Of a DNA stretch of 64,000 nucleotides, positions 61,901 through 64,000 are shown one piece after another (within the stretch, counting starts at the first letter, position 1; each line of letters begins with the position of its first letter). Source of the DNA: Pomphorhynchus laevis (taxonomy: Eukaryota > Acanthocephala > Palaeacanthocephala > Echinorhynchida > Pomphorhynchidae); NCBI GenBank assembly GCA_012934845.2, contig WNNJ02001453.1:186001-250000 (forward strand), written 5' to 3'. A model generated the notes under the pieces. The model had not been told where the DNA came from, searched no databases, and saw nothing but the letters and a program-made list of their open reading frames with translations. Made by a program: the position numbers and the translations under genes.

Positions 61901-63880
61901 AGACATCTCGAGATGTTGTGTTTCAAACTCAAATAGCTTGTTTGTACACATATTCTTCATATACGAAGTAATTCGTTATAAATTAGTAAACGTTTCGTTT
62001 TTTGGTTCATGCAAGCTGCTTGCGTGCAGAAGTCAACATTTTTATTGTTTTTCCGTTAAATTGTTCTTTTGTAGTTTACAATTTTCCCGTATTCTTGTGT
62101 GTCTTATAAGACAAGTTAATAATTCCTTTCTGATGTAATAAAGTTCCTTTCCTGTAATGTAAAAATCAATTCGCAAAGATTGTTCAGTCGATCCACGAAA
62201 TCCCTTGAATGTGTATCAGAAGTCTGGCAGACACATCATCTAGAGATTTTATTGAGAGCTAGGGATATACTTTATATGTCTAGGAAGACAAGTTAATAAT
62301 TCCTTTCTGATGTAATAAAGTTCCTTTTCTGTAATGTAAAAATCAATTCGCAAAGATTGTTTAGTCGATCCACGAAATCCCTTAATGAATGTGTATCATA
62401 AGTCTGGCATACACATCATCTAGAGATTTTATTGAGAGCTAGGGATATACTTTATATGTCTAGGAAGACAAGTTAATAATTTCTTTCTGATGTAATAAAG
62501 TTCCTTTCCTGTAATGTAAAAATCAATTCGCAAAGATTGTTCAGTCGATCCACGAAATCCCTTAATGAATGTGTATCATAAGTCTGGCATACACATCATC
62601 TAGAGATTCTATGAAGAGCTAGGGATATACTTTATATGTCTAGGAAGACAAGTTAATAATTCCTTTCTGATGTAATAAAGTTCCTTTTCTGCAATGTAAA
62701 AATCAATTCGCAAAGATTGTTCAGTCGATCCACGAAATCCCTTAATGAATGTAAATCATAAGTCTGGCATACACATCATCTAGAGATTTTATTGAGAGCT
62801 AGGGATATACTTTATATGTCTAGGAAGACAAGTTAATAATTTCTTTCTGATGTAATAAAGTTCCTTTCCTGTAATGTAAAAATCAATTCGCAAAGATTGT
62901 TCAGTCGATGCACGAAATCCCTTAATGAATGTGTATCATAAGTATGGCATACACATCATCTAGAGATTCTATGGAGAGCTAGGGATATACTTTATATGTC
63001 TAGGAAGACAAGTTAATAATTCCTTTCTGATGTAATAAAGTTCCTTTTCTGCAATGTAAAAATCAATTCGCAAAGAATGTTCAGTCGATCCACGAAATCC
63101 CTTGAATGTGTATCAGAAGTCTGGCATACACATCATCTAGAGATTCTATGGAGAGCTAGGGATATACTTTATATGTCTAGGAAGACAAGTTAATAATTCC
63201 TTTCTGATGTAATAAAGTTCCTTTTCTGCAATGTAAAAATCAATTCGCAAAGATTGTTCAGTCGATCCACGAAATCCCTTAATGAATGTAAATCATAAGT
63301 CTGGCATACACATCATTTAGAGATTTTATTGAGAGCTAGGGATATACTTTATAATATAATATCCAAATTAACAACAGATAAAAGATAAAGATTAAATTAT
63401 TACTATAAATATTATTTATTAGTTATACAATTTATTATATTATATATACTTTTGAATGTTTTAAATACTTTTAAAACATTACATTTACAAAGATTACATT
63501 TACAGTTCAGTTATTAACTGAACAAAGAAACAAAAAATAAGTATTTTTTTGTTAGTTGCTAGTTTTTATAAATAATATTAATAATAAATAAGTTGAAATA
63601 ACAAATAACATCATGCAGTTACTTCAGTATCTCTAGTTGCATTGTCTGTAATTTCATTTAAAAGACATTCTTATTTTTAAATTTCCGAAATAATTTATAT
63701 TTAAATTTATTTAAATTAGAATAATTTCTAAGAAAATTATTCTACAAATATGGTTTTAGTGATATATGCAAATCATTCAGTTTAAAAAATATTAGCCTTA
63801 CCATTGCCAACTATGTGAGATTCTATTCTAGTTTCTTCAGATCGATTCTTTATTTTACGATATTCAGAATTATTTTCCAA
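32093..63880 (-). CDS. Nine-exon host gene of unknown function, C-terminal 356 residues
   Basis: Exons (high to low): 63880-63802, 54819-54774, 54722-54608, 54559-54526, 50367-50106, 50061-49962, 45841-45740, 37281-37168, 32311-32093. Every internal boundary has AG before and GT after the exon, every exon is open in one frame, and phases agree at all eight joins, which chance would rarely give. Three introns are 51, 48 and 44 bp; the others are 4.1-9.0 kb and full of transposons. The product is basic, without clear membrane segments, signal or motif known to me; it includes a Leu-rich stretch (SMILLELLENNPYISG), a Tyr-rich one (QYLYYYNHLEKYNY) and a Lys/Arg-rich centre. The stop is TAG at 32093. 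The gene's start lies beyond the right edge, so its full size is unknown. Extra phase-0 exons could have been missed. Confidence 0.75.
32312..33640. other. Intron of the nine-exon gene, AT-rich
   Basis: No gene is seen. A foldback around TGCCATTA/TAATGGCA (33493-33514) and TTAATAAATC-type simple repeats (33528-33650) lie just before LINE C. Confidence 0.5.
33640..35180 (+). mobile_element. RLE-type LINE, 5'-truncated, broken (LINE C)
   Basis: Begins inside the RT at motif C, KPFWFADDSTFVGK (about 33665), continues through thumb frame 33831-34277 (VVKLAAAVQLDAQSAYVAY), linker 34347-34595 with PKQCICKQQLTTTHALSC (zinc-binding), a HNEVRDFL signature (about 34596) and an RADIVCNGRFGERLERTF segment (about 34732) for the endonuclease. 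The C-terminal stretch VKRKWDYVSSFTRLRTKINI is in frame 34905-35177. Stops and frameshifts interrupt it. It is related to LINE A rather than to LINEs B and D. It lies antisense in the intron of the nine-exon gene. Confidence 0.85.
35309..36034 (-). pseudogene. AIF-like (apoptosis-inducing factor) N-terminal fragment behind a LINE
   Basis: A 241-codon open frame. Residues 103-133 (DYIFIGGGTSSISAINVIKA, then NDPNSKILMVS) match the FAD-binding GGGT(A/S)..A Rossmann motif and the I+A+DP...+L+VS strand of AIFM1-type flavoproteins. EQRKIGALSTEEAMPD (46-61) recalls the EQK..AALSASE linker of AIFM1. LDDGWKVTF..ALSATGT (210-227) matches the DG..+TY..CL+ATG strand. The frame stops just after, so the NAD domain and C-terminus are absent. 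The ATG is only 9 nt beyond the stop of LINE D on the same strand, and both share a raised GC content. It sits in an intron of the nine-exon gene. Most likely it is a captured partial copy; a real exon of a nested AIF gene is less likely. Confidence 0.7.
36044..36890 (-). mobile_element. RLE-type LINE 3' end with open endonuclease frame (LINE D)
   Basis: A 244-codon frame (36044-36778) holds the C-terminal third: AWFHAIPNKINSLSVSPTEF, LIHLWLGMPISAKPYICRRC (zinc-binding), GFHALTCQFGGYPGLRHNGI then RDT (RHN..RD signature), WPGDILFHRDPP (catalytic PD-like), PAVVETYGGWNADGERLIHR and NNAKALLKSLSENED before the stop. The homology continues to about 36840 upstream of the first ATG. The copy is 5'-truncated but the remaining frame is intact, so it is the youngest LINE here, of the same lineage as LINE B. 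Confidence 0.85.
37168..37281 (-). CDS. Host gene exon 8
   Basis: The acceptor is AATGTTTCAG and the donor is AAG|GTAAATG. The 38 codons begin QKEKMRKISSIRSSDQTF and end TTPFRKK. Phase 0 on both sides. Basic and Ser-rich. Confidence 0.7.
37490..38420 (+). repeat. R-related repeats, three blocks
   Basis: 37490-37620 copies the GTGGACTTTG...GCTATGTATT block of 5.9-6.9 kb. 37690-37900 and 37905-38420 are R copies with ATACTTTGTATTAGAATAAG and CCAGCTGCTATGTTTG. The second has a 10-bp pair CTGCTATGTT/AACATAGCAG. No gene is present. Confidence 0.65.
38562..38595 (+). ncRNA. Hammerhead-like motif of a PLE end
   Basis: CTGATGA is perfect and GAAATATTG gives the GAA-AU-AU-U minimal stem III. Between them UGACAUAUUUGUUCAGCC forms at best a weak stem II (UGA/UCA), so it is probably decayed. 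The 90-codon frame across it is not a gene. Confidence 0.45.
38880..39190 (+). mobile_element. Weak PLE RT fragment
   Basis: NLEFVIKVTDKSDGLEFLDT (about 39060-39119) resembles the I.FT.E...G...FLD strand that follows the YVDD box in PLE reverse transcriptases. Nothing else of the element is recognisable. Broken and old. Confidence 0.4.
39400..40240 (+). mobile_element. tRNA-headed SINE with a tandem partial copy
   Basis: A pol-III-like head sits at about 39885-39942: A box TAGCCTAGCAGTCAAGAGC and B box AGCTCGAATCTC, at normal spacing. Then comes a body with GGTAGTCAGCCTTCTGACG, GGGCTACCAAC and GGCAAAAAGC, and a tail with AGTCAGGGTGTATGGAAT and GTGTGACCTAGCAACTATTC. The tail block occurs twice, at about 39610-39795 and 40045-40230, so a truncated copy precedes the fuller one. 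Other relatives are at 12.6-12.78 kb (minus) and 8.81 kb. A piece at 39465-39545 is related, in reverse, to repeats at 56.2 and 56.6 kb. Confidence 0.65.
40411..40905. repeat. Direct repeat pair, about 388 bp apart
   Basis: ATAAATTGGGAGTGTGAAAA to CATATGTGCTGCTAAATAAC at 40411-40512 recurs at 40798-40895 with about 85% identity by eye. The DNA between holds an inverted pair CTAACCAC/GTGGTTAG (40554 and 40587). The class is unknown; a retrozyme was considered but no hammerhead core was found. Confidence 0.6.
40930..42335 (-). mobile_element. PLE fossil with RT and GIY-YIG parts (PLE-3)
   Basis: Minus-strand order: DFLEYIYTFFLNF (about 42300), QIHGTAMVTPMAPVYAIKYM (about 42190-42131), YWWRYIDDIFMI (about 42092-42057), PLPFLDVEICKD (about 41974-41939), then a GIY-YIG domain at 41406-41116 with VVYIAECFVCNAQYVCESLR. 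A tail hairpin follows at 40969-40941. Broken, with several breaks; moderately young, since long stretches read clearly. The upstream end is cut at a (TA)n run, where the sequence turns back as a palindrome (see 42210-42640). It lies in an intron of the nine-exon gene, same strand. Confidence 0.88.
40941..40969 (-). ncRNA. PLE tail hairpin, hammerhead-related
   Basis: The minus strand reads TTTTGAAAAAGGCGAACTAA then GCCGAAACGTA. The GGC/GCC stem and GAAACGUA (GAA-AC-GU-A, minimal stem III) follow hammerhead order, but the first core is UUGAAAA instead of CUGANGA. It sits about 150 nt after the GIY-YIG stop. Similar tails follow the PLEs at 58.8, 59.5 and 61.1 kb. Confidence 0.5.
42210..42640. 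repeat. PLE fragments as palindrome and repeat around (TA)n
   Basis: The PLE-3 end (42210-42330) is copied as reverse complement at 42353-42473 across a (TA)n centre (42334-42350). After a second, longer (TA)n (about 42480-42536) the same segment starts again at 42537, now direct to the second copy. All three begin at the same base: AAGGGTTAAACCACCGC next to the TA run. So one truncation point is shared, which points to insertion or break repair at (TA)n with inverted copying. Confidence 0.85.
42842..42877 (-). ncRNA. Hammerhead ribozyme candidate, type I, with both conserved cores
   Basis: Minus strand: GUA (stem I, pairs with UAC after the site), CUGAUGA, stem II GCUC-CGUUA-GAGC, GAAAC, UC, GUA. 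Both conserved cores are exact; stem II is 4 bp; stem III is the minimal AC/GU with a 2-nt loop; the cleavage triplet would be GUA. A 2-bp stem III is typical of PLE hammerheads, expected to act as dimers. It lies on the same strand as PLE-3 and upstream of it, where a PLE pseudo-LTR ribozyme belongs, though separated by the (TA)n palindrome. Confidence 0.6.
42943..42999. repeat. Hairpin with about 25-bp arms
   Basis: CAGAACTACCCTT and AAGGGTAGTTCTG form the outer arms, GAATCATCG/CGATGATTC the inner. A few unpaired bases lie between. This is a local inverted duplication in the intron. Confidence 0.65.
43705..43815. repeat. 18-bp minisatellite
   Basis: About six units of AACGTATTTTATGTGATC. 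Read through, they give the INVFYV repeat of an 85-codon frame, which I take to be a by-product. Confidence 0.85.
43900..44720 (-). repeat. Four R head copies in tandem, minus strand
   Basis: Units of about 190-260 bp, each with (plus strand) GGAGGTCATCATGA, CTATGTTATCAGGTTT, a CGACC-like block and GCCAAATATAT, i.e. the R head reversed. Diverged among themselves, so an old tandem array. No gene is present. Confidence 0.6.
44954..45065. repeat. MITE-like inverted repeat, 35-bp arms
   Basis: TTATTGCGAGCCATCCCC ... AAAAAGAAC faces its reverse complement with two or three mismatches over 35 bp and a 42-bp centre. It lies in an intron. TTTTGACCCGAA just after it also occurs at 50384, suggesting a related repeat edge. 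Confidence 0.7.
45740..45841 (-). CDS. Host gene exon 7
   Basis: The acceptor is GTATTTTAG and the donor is AAG|GTAACT. The 34 codons begin LYKYGNRISNIPFADSIDK. Phase 0 on both sides. The preceding intron (4.1 kb) holds the R1/I-type LINE and the retrozyme-like repeat. Confidence 0.7.
46090..46530 (+). repeat. 299-bp repeat unit, 1.45 copies, retrozyme-like
   Basis: AATGGTATCATCATT starts at 46090 and again at 46389. The shared part runs to GATGATGTTAC at both ends (about 135 bp). The unique middle carries a hammerhead core (46308-46343). The segment GCATCCAGCAGTGGA just before the core is also in the 302-bp array at 25 kb, so both loci belong to one superfamily although the rest differs. 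No protein coding. Fits a retrozyme inserted as slightly more than one unit. Confidence 0.65.
46285..46356 (+). ncRNA. Hammerhead ribozyme candidate in the 299-bp repeat
   Basis: CUGAUGA exact (46308-46314), stem II GUCAU-AGUG-AUGAC (5 perfect pairs), then GAAC where GAAA is expected, a short stem III ending UUCGUC with GUC as cleavage triplet (46341-46343). GUGGAG (46292) and CUUUCAC (46346) can form the outer stem I, leaving an internal loop as in natural type-I ribozymes with loop contacts. The single change GAAA to GAAC should weaken or kill this copy. Confidence 0.6.
47094..47351 (+). pseudogene. LINE E ORF1 zinc-knuckle region
   Basis: CSQCHKWGHWASSC is a C-x2-C-x4-H-x4-C knuckle, followed by CGVCRSSFC and CSNCGESHQA, the three-knuckle C-terminus of ORF1 in I/R1/Jockey LINEs, which binds element RNA. 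The natural start is upstream, in another frame (about 46660). Confidence 0.75.
48407..48835 (+). pseudogene. LINE E reverse transcriptase
   Basis: Two frames (48407-48592, 48623-48835) cover RT motifs 1 to C: HGFVEGRTVHSAI, AAFDRIFIPFI, GVPQGSPLSLILYLAASI and YAADTTS. A stop after SSLMSLE and a shift separate them. The family reads YADDT at the last motif. Confidence 0.75.
49840..49975. repeat. Direct repeat of about 70 bp in an intron edge
   Basis: ATCTAATGATTTCATATGTG and AAAAACTTACACGTAA occur twice about 73 bp apart, the second copy containing the donor of exon 6 (CTTAC at 49957-49961). The first copy is therefore a decoy donor. Confidence 0.7.
49962..50061 (-). CDS. Host gene exon 6
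   Basis: Follows a 44-bp intron ending CAACCAG (or 47 bp if CAGCAG is used, which removes one residue). The donor is CGT|GTAAGT. Reads RSRTNDCASLMILRKREQRH and a basic continuation. Entry phase 2, exit phase 0. The donor lies inside an AT-rich direct repeat. Confidence 0.7.
50106..50367 (-). CDS. Host gene exon 5 (262 bp, the longest)
   Basis: The acceptor is ATGTTTTTTTAG and the donor is AAAAG|GTTATT. 86 codons starting NHYPRIKTLKFYLNIAAVRA, then a Tyr-rich part and VRLMYERRDEN. Entry phase 1, exit phase 2. The longer open frame around it (to 50084) is intron read-through. Confidence 0.7.
50400..51550. other. Intron stretch without recognisable element
   Basis: AT-rich DNA. No exon-like frame with fitting splice sites and phase was found here, and no transposon motif. 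Confidence 0.4.
51900..53030 (-). mobile_element. LINE reverse transcriptase fragment (LINE G)
   Basis: Minus strand: SQLLFAIFIDFSNAFDSANR then DMLLYKFLSLL (about 52570-52490) is a clear RT motif A of a LINE, D..NAFDS. A weaker TNDLSLIIWGY ... NIHETKIL segment (about 52195-52120) fits the YADD-to-N..KT region. The upstream part to about 53030 reads as open minus-strand sequence but has no known motif. Frames shift and stops occur, so it is dead. The 108-codon plus-strand frame at 52702 is a shadow. The clade is not clear (RTE, CR1 or Jockey). Confidence 0.55.
53220..54240. repeat. Direct repeat pair, about 930 bp apart
   Basis: AAAGCTGTTTTTGCTTAATC, TTATAAATTAGTCCGACC and TTCAGGTCAAAAC (53224-53320) recur as AAAGCTGTTTTTACTTGATC ... 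TTCAGGTCAGGAC at 54160-54255. This may be the two ends of one element or two solo ends. A 63-codon minus frame (53951-54142) between them is unassigned. Confidence 0.6.
54526..54559 (-). CDS. Host gene exon 4 (34 bp)
   Basis: Separated from exon 3 by a 48-bp intron. The acceptor is GCATATTTAG and the donor is CACG|GTAAGTG, a strong site. Reads FMDIQGIFKNH; entry phase 0, exit phase 1. Confidence 0.65.
54608..54722 (-). CDS. Host gene exon 3
   Basis: The acceptor is TTTTCCTTTAG and the donor is GAG|GTAATT. Reads VSFDNRIKENKGPVKFPYSR, then a Leu-rich stretch and NPYISGNE. Entry phase 2, exit phase 0. Amino-acid use is balanced, unlike the AT-biased chance frames nearby. Confidence 0.75.
54774..54819 (-). 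CDS. Host gene exon 2 (46 bp)
   Basis: The acceptor is TTTGTCTAG and the donor is AAG|GTAAAG. Reads NVRPKQLVSNSTQT between split codons; entry phase 1, exit phase 2, exactly what is needed to join its neighbours. An intron of 51 bp follows. Confidence 0.7.
54835..55400. repeat. AT-rich repeats with inverted flanks
   Basis: TCGAAATGCAATTATAATTT followed by ATATAATTATATAT and GATAGATAAGTAATGACA occurs at 54838 and 55115. TTTCCAGGACAACTATACC (55072) and its inverted counterpart near 55350-55385 flank the second copy. Low complexity, within the largest intron. Confidence 0.6.
55890..56175. repeat. (TA)n and PLE-tail palindrome
   Basis: (TA)n at about 55895-55946, then a near-perfect palindrome 56004-56151 (arms about 68 bp: TGGTTGTATTTGAAATAG ... 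CAATCCTTG), then another (TA)n. As at 42.3 kb, a PLE end lies as inverted copies next to TA runs. Its centre contains the PLE tail hairpin (56051-56085). Confidence 0.8.
56051..56085 (-). ncRNA. PLE tail hairpin, hammerhead-related
   Basis: The minus strand reads TTGAAAAAGATCC, a loop, GGATT, GAAACGTTA. Stem II is 5 bp, and the GAA-AC-GU-U ending is the same as in the other PLE tails. The first core is UUGAAAA, not CUGANGA. Confidence 0.45.
56165..56700 (+). repeat. Direct repeat pair with CCGAAAC...CGTC blocks
   Basis: TACCACGTTAGCAAATTCTC ... CCGAAACGACTGATGGTAG ... CTACTGATGAGTGCTGCCGG ... CAGCTCGTCTAGG at 56190-56325 recurs at 56549-56685, about 358 bp apart. A reversed relative is at 39465-39545. 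CTGATGGTAG/CTACCATCAG form a perfect 10-bp stem. Possibly PLE pseudo-LTR material. Confidence 0.65.
56817..57480 (-). mobile_element. PLE N-terminal fragment (PLE-5)
   Basis: A 216-codon frame with VNISSTELTKEQSEALAMGL then SFIPSQ (about residue 76-100), followed by DLIRDLKHI, and near the end LRSSNEVVVRAAGQGGKIVV. In PLEs these are the conserved region before the RT (LS..LT..E...L..GL.F.P and the ADKGG..VV box). The RT itself is absent: the piece ends at 56817. Broken or truncated; fairly young because the frame is open. It continues into (TA)n at 57490. Confidence 0.75.
57481..57924. other. Spacer between two PLE pieces
   Basis: (TA)-rich run 57505-57590, then mixed sequence. No gene is seen. 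Confidence 0.5.
57925..58885 (+). mobile_element. PLE C-terminal part with GIY-YIG endonuclease (PLE-6)
   Basis: The linker frame (57925-58365: SRGYTNRSIYREFSK and VYVTQPYHNGIKTINRDIKK) is followed by a GIY-YIG domain: NIIYVGRCKECNLQYIGESK and SLSERLNNRRADIK (about 58418-58520), ending WSEND at 58774. This nuclease cuts target DNA in PLEs. The copy is 5'-truncated and broken. The tail hairpin is at 58838-58870. Confidence 0.82.
58838..58870 (+). ncRNA. PLE-6 tail hairpin, hammerhead-related
   Basis: TTTGAAAAA, stem II GCGU-GUGAA-ACGC, then GAAACUAGUA, where ACUAGU can fold as minimal stem III. It lies 64 nt after the GIY-YIG stop. The first core is changed from CUGANGA. Confidence 0.5.
59080..59570 (+). 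mobile_element. PLE GIY-YIG remnant with tail (PLE-7)
   Basis: AQYIGETARSLNIRLINR (about 59220-59275) is the second half of a GIY-YIG motif. A tail hairpin TTTGAGAAAGGCGGAAGCC then GAAACGTTA follows at 59535-59562. The rest is lost. Broken, old. Confidence 0.65.
59535..59562 (+). ncRNA. PLE-7 tail hairpin, hammerhead-related
   Basis: UUGAGAA, stem II GGC-GGAA-GCC, GAAACGUU. Same plan as the tails at 40.95, 56.07, 58.85 and 61.1 kb. Confidence 0.5.
60290..60830 (+). mobile_element. CR1/L2-like LINE 3' end (LINE F)
   Basis: A 147-codon frame with LQRIVNAAVRILLRLRRFDH, HLASLDLPTIYCRVQIRL, FGLRSFLVAAPLSWNHLPIH and QCFKRQIRSHF: the conserved C-terminus after the RT in CR1/L2/Rex-type LINEs (QR.QN.A.R, APxLWN.LP, L..FK..L+..F). 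The frame is intact to its stop at 60733, followed by a short 3' UTR and an A/T-rich end (TAAATAAATTTGTATTATTA). It is a young 5'-truncated insertion in the first intron. The ATG at 60290 is internal. Confidence 0.8.
61085..61960 (-). mobile_element. PLE linker fragment and tail (PLE-8)
   Basis: Frame 61960-61679: SSRARGYSHRQVYSQLLKLH and NFKVVMPFHPALKNIQRAVY, the linker before GIY-YIG in PLEs (compare RGYTNRSIYREF and VTQPYHNGIKTI in PLE-6). The GIY-YIG domain itself is not clear between 61679 and 61150. A tail hairpin follows at 61122-61094. Broken. Confidence 0.65.
61094..61122 (-). ncRNA. PLE-8 tail hairpin, hammerhead-related
   Basis: The minus strand reads ATGAAGGCC, TAATTTAA, GCC, GAAATGTTTG. 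GGC/GCC stem, then GAA-AU-GU-U with one wobble. Decayed relative of the other PLE tails. Confidence 0.4.
62110..63355. repeat. Satellite-like tandem array, about 180-bp unit, 7 copies
   Basis: Units begin GACAAGTTAATAATTYCTTT at 62110, 62287, 62467, 62647, 62827, 63007 and 63184 (periods 177, 180, 180, 180, 180, 177). Copies differ by few bases. Units at 62467 and 62827 share TTTCTTTCTG; those at 62647, 63007 and 63184 share TTTTCTGCAATG; units 1 and 6 share a 3-bp loss at CCCTTGAATG. So duplication went partly by two-unit steps. Non-coding, in the first intron of the nine-exon gene. Confidence 0.92.
63356..63801. other. AT-rich intron stretch
   Basis: No element recognised. A short foldback ACAGTTCAGTTATTAACTGA lies at about 63503. 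Confidence 0.5.
63802..63880 (-). CDS. Host gene, first visible exon
   Basis: The acceptor is TTTTTTCAG and the donor is G|GTAAGG. The 79 bp give LENNSEYRKIKNRSEETR..., entry phase 0, exit phase 1. All other frames are closed or shorter. Upstream exons must lie to the right of the window. Confidence 0.7.
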
Positions 63881-64000
63881 CTGAAAAAATCGAATAAATG
63901 TCCCAAAATAATTAAATATTTCAGCAATCATTTATTAATAATATTCAACAAGATCATTAACTAACTGTAATATGAAATTTTTTGTAAAGTCACAAAAGAA

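Overview
This is AT-rich nuclear DNA from an invertebrate animal. The evidence is a Rac/Mtl/Mig-2-type Rho GTPase, GT-AG introns (three of only 44-51 bp next to others of 4-9 kb), many Penelope-like elements (PLEs), and non-LTR retrotransposons of both the restriction-like-endonuclease (RLE) and apurinic-endonuclease types. The species cannot be named. A flatworm-like genome would fit, but that is a guess. No bacterial operons, rRNA genes or CRISPR arrays were seen.

Layout. 0.1-0.65 kb: LTR-retroelement fossil (minus). 1.2-4.2 kb: RLE LINE (plus) with a Cys-rich N-terminus. 5.2-8.6 kb: decayed copies of an interspersed repeat called R here. 9.05-11.04 kb: second RLE LINE (minus). 11.4-12.5 kb: about 320-bp AT-rich tandem array. 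12.6-18.6 kb: small tandem repeats and a 320-bp palindrome. 18.65-21.1 kb: more R copies. 23.08-23.86 kb: intact intronless Rac-family gene. 25.1-25.86 kb: 302-bp tandem repeat carrying a hammerhead-like motif. 26.56-27.6 kb: second copy of the 18.9-20.3 kb block. 28.25-31.16 kb: two head-to-tail PLE fossils between ~95-bp direct repeats. 31.2-31.76 kb: foldback repeat. 33.6-35.2 kb: RLE LINE fragment. 35.3-36.9 kb: AIF-like (apoptosis-inducing factor) reading frame directly behind an RLE LINE 3' end. 39.4-40.9 kb: tRNA-headed SINE and other repeats. 40.9-42.6 kb: PLE with palindromic truncated copies around (TA)n. 46.1-46.5 kb: 299-bp repeat with the best retrozyme-like hammerhead core. 46.6-49.4 kb: R1/I/Jockey-type LINE. 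51.9-52.7 kb: another LINE RT fragment (minus). 56-61.9 kb: pieces of four PLEs and a CR1/L2-like LINE 3' end. 62.1-63.35 kb: about 180-bp satellite-like array.

Host genes. Besides the GTPase, the minus strand holds a split gene that is easy to miss because every exon but one is 115 bp or shorter or lies inside a longer frame. Nine exons between 63880 and 32093 have splice sites and codon phases that agree at all eight junctions (0/1, 1/2, 2/0, 0/1, 1/2, 2/0, 0/0, 0/0, 0/stop). They give a 356-residue C-terminal part of a basic protein that I do not recognise; its start lies beyond the right edge. Most transposons from 32 to 63.8 kb sit in its introns, including the LINE-AIF pair.

Most unusual signals. 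(1) Two unrelated loci carry ~300-bp tandem monomers with a type-I hammerhead-like core, the layout of animal retrozymes, in a window rich in PLEs, their suspected helpers. (2) Hammerhead-like hairpins with 2-bp stem III (GAA-AC-GU-H or GAA-AU-AU-H) recur at PLE ends. (3) The R repeat contains a conserved pseudoknot-like pairing with one compensatory change.
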